This document shows, piece by piece, positions 9,001 to 15,949 of a DNA stretch of 64,000 nt; positions within the stretch are counted from its first letter, which is position 1, and each line of letters begins with the position of its first letter. Made by a program: the position numbers and the translations under genes. The stretch is from Caldimonas brevitalea (GTDB lineage: Bacteria; Pseudomonadota; Gammaproteobacteria; Burkholderiales; Burkholderiaceae_C): the NCBI RefSeq assembly GCF_001017435.1, contig NZ_CP011371.1, forward strand, positions 3,100,001 to 3,164,000, in the 5' to 3' direction. The notes under the pieces are model-generated. The model was not told the origin of the DNA, made no database searches, and was given only the letters and a program-made list of their open reading frames with translations.

Positions 9001-11732
9001 GGGTGAGCGCGTTGTGGCTCACCGTGGGCCTGTTCAACCAGTACGCCGACGTGCTGGCGGATTCCTTCGGGCAGTTGCGCTACCTGATCACCGGCGGCGA
9101 CGCGCTCGATCCGCGCATCATCGCGCGCACCCTGGCCGGTCCTCGGCCGCCGCAGCACCTGCTCAATGGCTACGGCCCGACCGAAACCACCACCTTCGCG
9201 ACCACCTTCCACATTACGGCGCTGCCCCCGGGCGCGCACGGCGTGCCGATCGGCCGCCCCATCGGCAACACCAGCGTCTACATCCTGGACGCCCACCACA
9301 GCCCGGTGCCGGTGGGCCTGGTCGGTGAGATCTACATCGGTGGTGCCGGCGTGGCGCGCGGCTACCTGGCACGCCCCGAGCTGACGGCCGAACGGTTCCT
9401 GCGCGATCCCTTCAGTGCCGACCCGACGGCGCGCATGTACAAGACCGGCGACCGCGGGCGCTGGCTGCCGGACGGCACGATCGAGTTCCACGGGCGCAGC
9501 GACTTCCAGGTCAAGATCCGCGGCTTCCGGGTCGAGTTGGGCGAGATCGAGGCGCGCCTGGCAGAGGTGGAGGGCGTGCGCGAGGTGGCCGTGCTGGCAC
9601 GCACCGACGAGGCCGGCGATCAACGCCTCCTGGCCTACTACAGCGCCGCACAGGCCTTGGCACCGGCACGTTTGCGGCAGCAACTGGCGCAAAGCCTGCC
9701 CGAGTACATGCTGCCGGCCGCCTTTGTGCATCTGGAGGCCATGCCGCTGACACCCAACGGCAAGCTGGACCGCAAGGCGCTGCCCGAGCCGCAGCCCCAG
9801 ACGGCCGTCGTGGTGCCCGATGGCAGCCCGCCGCCGCACGACGCACCGCAAGGCGAGATCGAGGCCGCGGTGGCGCAGCTGTGGTGCGAGCTGCTGAAGC
9901 TCGAGCGGGTGGGGCGCTACGACAGCTTCTTCGACCTGGGCGGCAATTCGCTGCTGGGCGTGCGGCTGATGTCGCGCCTGCGCCAGACACTCGGCGTGGA
10001 CCTGACGCTGCGCCCGCTGTTCGCCGACCCGACGCTGAGCGGCTTCGCGGCCGCGGTGGCCGGCAAGTCGGCGCAGCCCTTGGCCTCCAACCTGACGCCG
10101 TTCCGCCGTTCGGGCACGTCGCGCCCGGTCTTCTTCATCCACCCCGGGCTCGGCGAGATCGGCTACGTGACGGCCTTGCTGCCGGGCATCGACCCCGATG
10201 TGCCGGTCTACGGCTTGTCGGCGATCGGCTATGTCAAAGGCGAGCAGCCGTTGACGTCGCTGGAAGAGATGGCGGCCGCGTACATCCAGGCGATCCGCCA
10301 GGTCCAGCCGCAGGGGCCGTATCGTTTGGTCGGTTGGTGCGCGGGCGGTGCCATCGGCTGGGAGATGGCGCAGCAGCTGCTCGGCGTCGATGAGCGTGTC
10401 GAGTTCCTTGGGTTGATCGACTCGCCGAGCTACGCACCGGTCGACCCGTCGCCGCTGGCCAGCGTGCTGTCGCGCGTGCCCGACGACATCCCCGAGGACT
10501 TGCGTTCTCGCTTGCACCAACTGGCCGACGCCGGCGACACGCGCGGCATGTTGGCGGCCTGCCAGGACGACGGTTTCCTGCCGGCCGAAATGCCGCTCGA
10601 CGTGTTGGAGCGCTACCTCGCGGTGCAGCACACGCTCAAGCTCGCCCGGCTGGCCTACACCCTGCCGCGGTTGCCGATCAAGGCGACGCTGTTCCCGGCC
10701 ACCGAGAACCCCTTCCCGGGTTGGATGGTGAACGGCTGGGACACGGTGGCCGCCGAGGTCGAGCGCATTCAGGTGGGTGGCAACCACATGTCGATGATCG
10801 AGCCGCCGCATGCGGCCGACCTGGGGGCGACGATCTCGGCCGAACTGCGGCGCGCCGAGGCCGATCCGCCCGACTGCGGCGCCTTCCGGCACGACCCGGT
10901 CGTGATGGTCAAGGCCGGCACCGGTGGCGCGGCCCGGGGGCGCACCCTCCATTGCATCGCGGGGGCGGGCGCGAGCGTGACCTCGTTCGCAGATCTGGCC
11001 CAGGCGCTGCCCGAGCACCTGGCCCTCCACGGCCTGCAGCCGCGCGGCCTGTGCGGCCAACTCGTGCCGCATCACGACGTCACGGCGGCGGCACGCGCCT
11101 ACCTCGAGGCGATCAGGCCGGCGGCCGATGGCCGGCCCTACCACCTGCTGGGCCATTCCTACGGCGGCTGGGTGGCCTACGAGATGGCGCGGCAGTTGAG
11201 CGCCGCGGGCCAGCAGGTCGCGACGCTGACGGTGCTCGACACCGAGCCGCCCGATGAGCTGGCCAACGCCCATCCACGCCGCTCACGGCTCGAGGCCTTG
11301 CTGAAGTTGTGCGAGCTGTTCGAACTGCGGCTGGGCCGACCGCTGGGTTTGTCGCGCGGCGATCTGGAAGCGCAGGACCGGGGCGCCCAGCTGCGTCTGC
11401 TGCACGCGGCGCTGGCCGGCGCGAAGTTGTGGCCGGCGTCGGCCTCGTCCGAGGCCCTGGAGGGCATGGTGCGGGTGTTCGAAGCCCACTTGAACACGCG
11501 CTACCGGCCCCAGGGGGCTTGGCCGGGTGTGCTGCAGGTGGTCGCCGTGGCCGACCACACCGCGACCGCGGCCGAGTGGGAGACCGCGCTGTTGCAGCGC
11601 TGGCGGCCTTTTGCCGCGCAGGTGCAGCTGCTGCGGGGCGAGGGCAATCACATGACGATGCTGCAACCGCCACACGTCGCGTCGCTGGCCCGGCGGCTGG
11701 ACCAAGACCTCATGCTGCCGGTGGGCGGGTGA
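1..11732 (+). CDS. Non-ribosomal peptide synthetase, C-terminal modules with tandem thioesterases (5' partial)
   Basis: The frame is open from base 3 and enters from the left edge, so the protein start is missing; residues are numbered from base 27. Order: end of an A domain, PCP (Ser101), C (HHxxxDG at about 287), A, PCP (about 1160), C, A, PCP (about 2234), C, A, PCP (GGNSL, about 3308), TE1, TE2. Aligning the A-domain core by eye to GrsA gives codes DLTKVGHVGK (Asp), DILQLGLIWK (Gly) and DAWWIGGTFK (closest to the Val code DAFWIGGTFK, one substitution). The C domain before the Gly module has HHLAVDH (1381-1387) rather than HHxxxDG. No epimerase domain is visible. TE1 has GWCAGG with Cys3438 as nucleophile, plus downstream Asp and His; TE2 has canonical GHSYGG with Ser3711. 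The protein assembles a peptide on carrier domains and releases it. The next gene is a CmlA-type hydroxylase, so one residue is probably beta-hydroxylated while tethered. Upstream modules lie outside the window. Confidence 0.97.
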   Translation, partial: DQPGDKRLVAYYTGEDAPPAEVLRQQAVQQLPPYMVPAAYVRLAQLPLTPNGKLDRQALPAPDSQAYVSRAYAAPEGEVEQTLAQLWAELLQLERVGRHDNFFDLGGHSLLAVQLVSRLRERLEVELPLADLFEHPELARLARRVQATARSPHAAIPPADRQAPLPLSLAQQRLWFLTQMEGASEAYHISGAVQLSGPLDTAVLRRALQHIVNRHEALRTRFTLHQGQPVQALLAQAELRIDEQDLSGQADADATVRRRLDEHAERAFDLRQQLPLRVLLLRLGEHEHVLQVVMHHIVSDGWSVAVFLEELSQTYAAWLEGDADPLSPLAIQYADYAAWQRDRLAGGALEHQTDFWRRTLAAAPALLALPTDRPRPALQDHAGASLEVRLEPRLSQALKDLGRQHGVTPYMCLLASWAALLARLSGQDEVVIGSPVAGRNRAEVEPLIGFFVNTLALRIDLGQDRTVAELLHHIKSQVLAAQQHQDLPFDQVVEAVKPARSLAHTPLFQVMLDWQNTPDGELTMPGLALTPLATPQTRAHFDLTLTLQDTGDDIRGTLNYATALFDADTVQAHLRHWLTLLDAMVADDTQAVARLPVLDAAQRHQLLVEWNGTAGDAGQEGCLHELFEAQVRRTPAALAVICGDRQLSYRELNARANQLARELRARGVGPDRLVAVCAERGVDLMVALLGVLKAGGAYVPLDPGYPAQRLQHMLEDAAPSVLLTQRHLEPLLPAHGAEVLRLDEDWPRIARHDDGDLDTQAVGLSPRQLAYVLFTSGSTGRPKGVMIEHRSIVNYACHAARQFDVQNGHGSLVFTSFSFDLTLTSVYPPLLCGRPVRLCPEGNDLAVWREQLLAGRELAPVKLTPSHLALLQQALPADAVAGRIRTLVLGGEPLKGAALQWWREQAPEMRIFNHYGPTEATVGCVVHEVTGPLPDGAVPIGRPITHMRIYVLDALRQPVPVGVLGEIYIGGAGVARGYLGRPDLTEERFLPDPYAAEADARMYRTGDVARWRADGTLEYLGRNDHQVKLRGFRIELGEIEAVLCRHEGVAQAAVIAREDQPGDQRLVAYCTGEAALDPEALRRHVAASLPHYMVPADVVQLAELPLTPNGKLDRKALPAPDARAQRATGEHQPPIGATEVALAGLWAELLKLERVGRHDNFFELGGHSLLAVSLIERMRRAGLHADVRALFTAPTLADLALQVQAEGHDVEVPPNRIPPDATHLTPEMLTLVTLDPDSLERVVAGVEGGAANVQDIYPLAPLQEGMLFHHLLNPEADAYVEAYQVAFKSKARLESFLAALQQVVDRHDILRTGIAWEQLEQPLQVVRRQAQLPVEWIEFDPAEGDIAAQLQAHCDPHKARLDVRQAPLLRCHVAQDLPHGRWLLGVVAHHLAVDHTTLELLVDEAQAIEQGRGEALAPPAPFRNFVAQARLGVTAAEHEAFFKTLLGDIDEPTAPFGLLDVRGDGRGIAEAAQALPPALARDVRQQARKLGVSPATLMHQAWALVLARTTGRQDVVFGTVLFGRMQGGAQADRVLGLFINTLPVRIAVDDQGVATALQRTHALLAQLLRHEHAPLALAQRCSAVPARSPLFTSLLNYRYSAEAAEHGAPAAGADEVEFLGNHERTNYPLTLSVDDQGEGFLLTAQVSAGVAPERVCAFMQTALEQLLQALQDDPQRASRTLDVLPPAEREQLLLGWNDTAAELPGGLCVHQLFEAQAQRTPDATALVCGEQRYSYAELNRRANQLAHHLRGLGAGPDGLVALAVERSPEMVVGVLGILKSGAAYVPLDPAYPADRLAYMVEDARPLCLLTQRSLQSLLPAGGVPQVLLDEQWPEIAAGATSNPAVSGLSPHHLAYVIYTSGSTGRPKGVMVEHGNVVNFLLSMSQAPGIRADDVLLAVTSLSFDIAGLELFLPLLCGARIVLATREDAADAERLRALMERWAVSIMQATPSTWRLLMQQDWPVLPRPLKVLCGGEALPVNLAEQLLERVPEVWNLYGPTETTIWSTLARLTEAAPHIGRPIANTRVYVLDAAQQPVPVGVPGELYIGGVGVTRGYLGRPELTAERFVQDPFEPGQRLYRTGDLARWQPDGTLAYLGRNDFQVKLRGFRIELGEIEASLTACEGVREAVVVARESGEGDPRLVAYLVVSDAQPLDAAALRQQLARRLADYMVPSAFVTLDAFPLTPNGKIDRKALPAPDASALATRAYEPPQGATEQAVAEIWQSLLGAERVGRQDDFFELGGHSLLAVQLIARVRRVMGLDVALRELFTHTTLAGFAEALAQARRSTAVPIVPVDRRQPLPLSWAQQSLWVLAQVDPAASLAYHMPAALRLRGTLDRVALRRALDRVVARHEALRTRFDAVDGEAVQIIADEDVGFALAERDLADLHESEREFAVTRLATDEAATAFDLAQGPLIRGQLLRLAADEHVLLITQHHIVSDGWSIGVLVEELSALYAAYAQGRPDPLPPLTLQYADYAAWQRGWLQGEVLQRQLEFWKARLAGAPTLLELPTDRPRPAVQSHVGGRMPLALPAPLVADLKALGQRHGATLFMTLMAGWSALLSRLSGQHDIVVGTPVANRHRTELEPLIGFFVNTLALRVQVDDDASVAELLAQVRSTTLAAYEHQELPLEQVIDALQLTRSLSHNPLFQATLTLHNTPQGQEVALPGLSLSGLDQANHTAPFDVSLLLDETEEGVVGHLQYASDLFDDNTVARWAGHLVRLLESMTEDAGRRVGDLDLLDAAARDQVLVRFNDTARAYPHDGLIHQVFEAWAERTPYATALSGEGGRLNYAELNRRANRLAHHLLSLGVRPDDRVAICMERGLEMVVAMLATLKAGGAYLPLDPSYPPDRLAHMLADSTPVALLTVSDLQSRLPASPGLPQPVVVVDAMAEALAVLPETNPDAMALGLQARHLAYVIYTSGSTGTPKGVMVEHRNVLRLAVNGGFAPLTPDDCIAHGANPVFDAATWEIWGGLLNGARVCVVPQAVMLDPAGLRATLQAEGVSALWLTVGLFNQYADVLADSFGQLRYLITGGDALDPRIIARTLAGPRPPQHLLNGYGPTETTTFATTFHITALPPGAHGVPIGRPIGNTSVYILDAHHSPVPVGLVGEIYIGGAGVARGYLARPELTAERFLRDPFSADPTARMYKTGDRGRWLPDGTIEFHGRSDFQVKIRGFRVELGEIEARLAEVEGVREVAVLARTDEAGDQRLLAYYSAAQALAPARLRQQLAQSLPEYMLPAAFVHLEAMPLTPNGKLDRKALPEPQPQTAVVVPDGSPPPHDAPQGEIEAAVAQLWCELLKLERVGRYDSFFDLGGNSLLGVRLMSRLRQTLGVDLTLRPLFADPTLSGFAAAVAGKSAQPLASNLTPFRRSGTSRPVFFIHPGLGEIGYVTALLPGIDPDVPVYGLSAIGYVKGEQPLTSLEEMAAAYIQAIRQVQPQGPYRLVGWCAGGAIGWEMAQQLLGVDERVEFLGLIDSPSYAPVDPSPLASVLSRVPDDIPEDLRSRLHQLADAGDTRGMLAACQDDGFLPAEMPLDVLERYLAVQHTLKLARLAYTLPRLPIKATLFPATENPFPGWMVNGWDTVAAEVERIQVGGNHMSMIEPPHAADLGATISAELRRAEADPPDCGAFRHDPVVMVKAGTGGAARGRTLHCIAGAGASVTSFADLAQALPEHLALHGLQPRGLCGQLVPHHDVTAAARAYLEAIRPAADGRPYHLLGHSYGGWVAYEMARQLSAAGQQVATLTVLDTEPPDELANAHPRRSRLEALLKLCELFELRLGRPLGLSRGDLEAQDRGAQLRLLHAALAGAKLWPASASSEALEGMVRVFEAHLNTRYRPQGAWPGVLQVVAVADHTATAAEWETALLQRWRPFAAQVQLLRGEGNHMTMLQPPHVASLARRLDQDLMLPVGG

Positions 11733-11771
11733 GGCCATGGCATACAACAAAGGACTCAAGGTGTGAACGAC

Positions 11772-13370
11772 ATGAACCACTCCGCTCCCTACACACTCGC
11801 CGCGGGCGTCCGAAGCGTCCCGTTGGTCAACTCCTGGTACGCACATCCGTTTCTGGTGTCGCCGCTGACGTTCGGGCTGTACACGCGGCACTCGCATCTG
11901 GCGATGCTCGATTCCTACCTCGAAGACCCGGAGCAGCACCGCGCCTGTGTGCAGCTGCCCGAGCTGCGCGGCGGCCCCTTCATCGACCACCCGGGGGACC
12001 CGGACGACATCCGCCGGTTCAAGGATGAGACACTGCGGCGCTGCGCCTTGCCGCTGCGCGGGGCCGCCGCGGTGCAAAACCTGTTTCGACTGCTGCAAAG
12101 CTCGGCCAAAGGTGGTGCGCTGGCCGGCTTGTATCCGCAGGTCGACGACCTGCTGCGGCAGGGTGTCGAACTTGCGTACGACGTCTGCAAACAACCCTCG
12201 GCCCGCTTCATCGAACCGTGCTTCTACGACAGCCCGCTGTACGACACGTCCTTGCAGAGCGTGCGGCTCGAGAAGGCGGTCGAAGGGCCGCGCGATTTCA
12301 TCCTCAGCACGCCGCAGCTGGCGCGGCCGCCGGCCTCGCTGGAACTGAAGGTGCCGTTTGCTGACCCGTTGTGGCAATCGCTGTACGACGGGTCGCACGG
12401 CGTCAACGAGCTGCTGGAGATGGTGCGGCCGCACCTCGGCGATGCCGCACGGCAGCTGCCGCTGATACAGGACATACTGGCGCCGGTCCGCCCGCCCGAC
12501 CCAGCGGCGTCGGGCCCGGCCGACAGTGTGCGCGTGCGCTACTTCGGCCATGCCTGTGTGCTGATGCAGGGAGCCGGCGTCAACGTGCTGGTGGACCCGC
12601 TGATCAGCTACCCGGGCGAATCGGCGCTCGACCATTTCACCTTCGACGATTTGCCGCCGCGCATCGACTATGTGCTGATCACCCATCCACATCAGGACCA
12701 CGTGGTGCTGGAAACCTTGCTCAGGCTGCGCCACCGCATCGACCATGTGGTGGTCGGGCGGGCCGCCGGCGGCAGCCTGCAGGACATCTCGTTGAAGCAC
12801 TTGCTGCAGCATTGCGGCTTCGAGCGGGTGATCGAGCTCGGCGAGTACGAAAGCATCACCTTCGACGGCGGCCGTATCGTCGGTGCGCCGTTCTACGGTG
12901 AGCACGGCGACCTCGACATCCGCGCCAAGCTGGTCTACGGCGTCGAGATGCACGGCAACGCCTGCTTGTTCCTCGCCGACTCCAATCCGCCCGCGCCCGA
13001 GTTCTACGCGCCGCTCCGGAAACTGCTGCCGCGCGTGGAGTGCATGTTCCTCGGCATGGAATGTGTCGGCGCGCCGGCGACCTGGCTGTATGGACCGATG
13101 TTGCAGAAGACCCTGACCCACGGCGAAGACCAGGCGCGCCGCCTCGATGGCTGCAATGCCGCCATGGCCCACCGGTTCCAGCAATACTTCGTGCCGAAGC
13201 GCTTGTTCGTCTATGCGATGGGCGCGGAGCCGTGGTTGACCCACCTGACGAGCATCCTGTATTCGGAGGAGTCGATCCAGTTCAAGGAAGCCCGTCTCCT
13301 TGAAGCCACCGTGCGGGCGCACGGCAAACATGCCGAAGTGCTGTTCGGCAAGATGGAGTTGCTGTTGTGA
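11772..13370 (+). CDS. CmlA-type diiron beta-hydroxylase (metallo-beta-lactamase fold) acting on a carrier-bound amino acid
   Basis: The protein has an N-terminal domain of about 240 residues followed by a metallo-beta-lactamase fold, the layout of CmlA, the chloramphenicol enzyme that hydroxylates the beta carbon of an amino acid bound to an NRPS carrier domain. From ATG 11772 it is 532 residues long, the length I recall for CmlA. The metal motif HPHQDH puts H305, H307, D309 and H310, then E377 in GEHGDL and D403 in ADSN; these match the CmlA diiron ligand numbers as I remember them. The last His could be 467 or 491. The in-frame GTG at 11763 is an alternative start, since AAAGGA and AAGGTG lie at workable distances from either. 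The gene begins 40 bases after the NRPS stop, so it very likely serves that NRPS. A hydrolytic MBL enzyme is the less likely alternative, given the N-terminal domain and context. Confidence 0.85.
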   Translation: MNHSAPYTLAAGVRSVPLVNSWYAHPFLVSPLTFGLYTRHSHLAMLDSYLEDPEQHRACVQLPELRGGPFIDHPGDPDDIRRFKDETLRRCALPLRGAAAVQNLFRLLQSSAKGGALAGLYPQVDDLLRQGVELAYDVCKQPSARFIEPCFYDSPLYDTSLQSVRLEKAVEGPRDFILSTPQLARPPASLELKVPFADPLWQSLYDGSHGVNELLEMVRPHLGDAARQLPLIQDILAPVRPPDPAASGPADSVRVRYFGHACVLMQGAGVNVLVDPLISYPGESALDHFTFDDLPPRIDYVLITHPHQDHVVLETLLRLRHRIDHVVVGRAAGGSLQDISLKHLLQHCGFERVIELGEYESITFDGGRIVGAPFYGEHGDLDIRAKLVYGVEMHGNACLFLADSNPPAPEFYAPLRKLLPRVECMFLGMECVGAPATWLYGPMLQKTLTHGEDQARRLDGCNAAMAHRFQQYFVPKRLFVYAMGAEPWLTHLTSILYSEESIQFKEARLLEATVRAHGKHAEVLFGKMELLL

Positions 13371-14194
13371 AGGATGGCGCCGACCAGGCCGCGCCCTCGG
13401 GCGTCGAATCGGCGGTGGCCGGCTGGCTGCCGGTCGTGTTGCAGTTCGCCGATGAGGCGCGTGGCCTCTCGCTCGCCGGCTTCCGCCAGGGCGGGGCGGT
13501 CGAGCGCAAAGCTGACGGCAGTCCGGTGACAGCCGTGGACCGGGACGTCGAAGCCTTGCTGCGCTCGCGCCTGGCGCGCCACTGGCCGAGCCACGGTTTT
13601 GTCGGCGAGGAGTCGGGCAGACGCCAGGGGCAGGGCGGGTTCACCTGGTATGTCGATCCGGTCGACGGCACCCGCAGTTTCGTCTGCGGAGTGCCGCTGT
13701 GGGGCACCTTGATCGGCCTGCTGCAGGGCGATCGACCGGTGCTGGGCGTGCTCGACATGCCGGCGCTGGACGAACGCTGGCATGCGGTGCAGGGCGGCGC
13801 GGCCTGGTACTGCGAGGGGCGCACAGCCCCGCGCGTCTGCAGCACCAGCAGCTGCACCGAGCTGGCACAGGCGCGCGCCTGTCTGTTCGAACCCGAGGTG
13901 GCCGACGTGTCGACCTCGGCGGCGGCGCAACGCCTGGCCCAGCACTGCGCGCTGTCGCGCCGGGGCGGCGACTGCTACGCGTATGGCTTGCTGGCCAGCG
14001 GCTGTGTCGACCTGGTGGTGGAGGTGGGCCTGGCCCCGTACGACGTGCTGCCCCTGGTGCCCATCGTCGAGGCAGCCGGTGGGGTGGTGCGCGACTGGCA
14101 CGGCCGGCCGCTCGGACCGGACATGGGGCCTTGCGTCATCGCGGCGGCCCGTGAGCCGTTGCTCGAAGCGGCGGTGGCCGTGTTGCGTGACTGA
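13367..14194 (+). CDS. Inositol-monophosphatase-family phosphatase
   Basis: This 275-residue protein carries the metal-dependent phosphatase signatures GEESG (near residue 81), DPVDGT (near 97) and YDVLPLVPIVEAAGG near the C-terminus, equivalent to the WDxxAxxxIxxEAGG motif. The family includes inositol monophosphatase, HisN-type histidinol phosphatase and CysQ-type 3',5'-adenosine bisphosphatase; the sequence alone does not separate these. Translation starts at a GTG that overlaps the TGA of the hydroxylase gene (GTGA), so the two are translationally coupled and probably serve the same NRPS pathway. It may remove a phosphate from a precursor or a protected intermediate, but that is inference. 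It is the last gene of the operon. Confidence 0.85.
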   Translation: MKDGADQAAPSGVESAVAGWLPVVLQFADEARGLSLAGFRQGGAVERKADGSPVTAVDRDVEALLRSRLARHWPSHGFVGEESGRRQGQGGFTWYVDPVDGTRSFVCGVPLWGTLIGLLQGDRPVLGVLDMPALDERWHAVQGGAAWYCEGRTAPRVCSTSSCTELAQARACLFEPEVADVSTSAAAQRLAQHCALSRRGGDCYAYGLLASGCVDLVVEVGLAPYDVLPLVPIVEAAGGVVRDWHGRPLGPDMGPCVIAAAREPLLEAAVAVLRD

Positions 14195-14410
14195 GACGCT
14201 CCGCAGCGCGATCTGCGCTCTGCGTCTTCGGTCTTTCGTCAATGCCGAGCGAGGCTACGGGGAAAGGCCCTGCTGCCATCCGGACACGCTACAGTTCCGC
14301 GCCCTTGAACCGCCCATGGCCCCGCGACTGGGCCCGGATCCCACCTCCGGGCGCAGCCTCCGTCGGGGCCATGTCATGTCACCGTCCTTGTCGAGGTTTG
14401 TTTGCCACGT

Positions 14411-15010
14411 ATGACGCCCGCCCCCGATGCCCAACTGACCCGTTTGTCGCCCTTGGCGTCCCTGATCTTTGCGAGCCGCTGGCTGCAGCTGCCGCTGTAC
14501 CTCGGCCTGATCCTGGCCCAACTGGTGTACGTCTATCACTTCTGGGTGGAGCTGGTTCACTTGATCGAGGCCGCATGGGGCAGCCAGGCCGCCCTGGGAC
14601 AACTGACCGCCAGCATCGGCTACAAGGCCGACGCGGTTCCGCAGGCGCTCAATGAAACCATCATCATGCTGGTGGTGCTGGCGCTGATCGACGTGGTGAT
14701 GATCTCCAACCTGCTCATCATGGTGATCATCGGCGGCTACGAAACCTTCGTGTCGCGGCTGCGGCTGGAGGGCCATCCCGACCAGCCGGAATGGCTCAGC
14801 CACGTGAACGCGTCGGTGCTGAAGGTGAAGCTGGCCACCGCCATCATCGGCATCTCGTCCATCCACCTGCTCAAGACCTTCATCAACGCTGCCAACTACG
14901 ACCTCAAGGTGCTGATGTGGCAGACGCTGATCCACGTGGCCTTTCTCGCTTCGGCGCTCGCGATCGCGATGACCGACCGCTTGCTGGCGGCGGGGCACGC
15001 CGGGCGCTAG
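14411..15010 (+). CDS. UPF0114 (YqhA-like) integral membrane protein
   Basis: A 199-residue protein with three to four hydrophobic segments and the conserved pattern of the UPF0114/YqhA family, including the central stretch with [20 protein letters not shown] and [11 protein letters not shown]. The family sits in the inner membrane; its function is not established. I chose ATG 14411; a TTG three codons upstream is possible but neither has a strong ribosome binding site. It is separated from the NRPS operon by 216 bases and is probably a housekeeping gene at the cluster edge. Confidence 0.88.
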   Translation: MTPAPDAQLTRLSPLASLIFASRWLQLPLYLGLILAQLVYVYHFWVELVHLIEAAWGSQAALGQLTASIGYKADAVPQALNETIIMLVVLALIDVVMISNLLIMVIIGGYETFVSRLRLEGHPDQPEWLSHVNASVLKVKLATAIIGISSIHLLKTFINAANYDLKVLMWQTLIHVAFLASALAIAMTDRLLAAGHAGR

Positions 15011-15047
15011 CGGCCGTCGGGCCTTCCGGCGCCGTGCCAGGGACGCG

Positions 15048-15923
15048 TCAGCCCAGCTTCAGCTGGCCGGACTCCCGCACCATGTCCCGGTAGCGGCGCA
15101 GCGGCCGTCCCAACAAGGTTTCCAGGCGCTGCACCGAGCCTTCGGCGGGCTTCATGCCGTGCTGTTGGATGGCCGCCATCATCAGCCGCATGTCATAGGC
15201 CATCCATCCCGGCGCGAAGTGGGCCCATTGCTGCTCGAAGGACTCGAGGTCGTCGCCAGCGGGGCGGACCTCGCGCTGCAGCGCCTCGCTCCAGAGCGCG
15301 GCCACGCTGGCGGCGGTCAGCGCATCCGGCCCGGCCAGGTCCAGTGTCAGCCGGGGCAGCGGGTCGGCGGCCCAGTGCCGGCGCAGCAGTTCGGAGGCGG
15401 CGATGTCGGCGATGTCGCGCACGTCGATCATCGCGACACCGGCCGAGCCCAGGGGCATCGGGTACACACCGTGGCCTTCGATGGCGCCCCGCGCCTGCAG
15501 GTCGTTCTGCATGAAGTAGGCAGGCCGCAACACGGTGGCCGGCAGCTCGAAGCGCTCGATCATGCGTTCCACGCTGTGCTTGCCGGTGAAGTGAGGGACG
15601 TTGCTGTAGAGGTCGGCATGGATCACCGAGAGGTAGACGATGCCCTGGACGCCGGCGTCGCGCGCCAGGTTGAGCATGACCAGCGCCTGTGTGAGTTCGT
15701 CGGGCACCACCGCGTTGAGCAGGAACAGGGTGCGGACCGAGGTCAGGGCGCGACGCAACGACGCGACGTCGGTGAGGTCGCCGGGGACGGCCGTGACGCC
15801 GGCCGGCAACGCCGCCTTGGCCGGCGTGCGCACCAGCGCTTTGACCTCCGCGCCCTGTTGGGCGAGGCGTTGCACGACGAGGGAACCGACGGTGCCGGTG
15901 GCACCGGTGACGAGGATGCTCAT
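15048..15923 (-). CDS. NmrA-like NAD(P)-binding protein (atypical SDR)
   Basis: A 291-residue Rossmann-fold protein beginning with the nucleotide-binding motif TGATGTVG directly after the first beta strand, typical of NmrA/HSCARG-type atypical short-chain dehydrogenases. The downstream PAYFMQND region fits the same group. The classic YxxxK catalytic pair is not obvious, so it may be a redox sensor or an oxidoreductase with an unknown substrate. It lies 26 bases downstream of the quinone-oxidoreductase-like gene on the same strand, so the two are probably co-transcribed and under the divergent LysR regulator. Confidence 0.85.
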   Translation of the reverse strand: MSILVTGATGTVGSLVVQRLAQQGAEVKALVRTPAKAALPAGVTAVPGDLTDVASLRRALTSVRTLFLLNAVVPDELTQALVMLNLARDAGVQGIVYLSVIHADLYSNVPHFTGKHSVERMIERFELPATVLRPAYFMQNDLQARGAIEGHGVYPMPLGSAGVAMIDVRDIADIAASELLRRHWAADPLPRLTLDLAGPDALTAASVAALWSEALQREVRPAGDDLESFEQQWAHFAPGWMAYDMRLMMAAIQQHGMKPAEGSVQRLETLLGRPLRRYRDMVRESGQLKLG

Positions 15924-15949
15924 GTGGATCTCCTGAGGGGGGTGGGTGT

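Noticed and set aside
4764..11273. Open frame of more than 2000 codons on the minus strand opposite the NRPS
   Set aside because: It is the mirror of GC-rich NRPS coding sequence, rich in Arg, Gln, His and Gly with no domain, while the plus strand encodes clear NRPS domains throughout.
12680..12701. Beta-lactamase or glyoxalase reading of the metallo-beta-lactamase-fold protein
   Set aside because: The long N-terminal domain, CmlA-like ligand spacing and position directly after an NRPS favour the hydroxylase.
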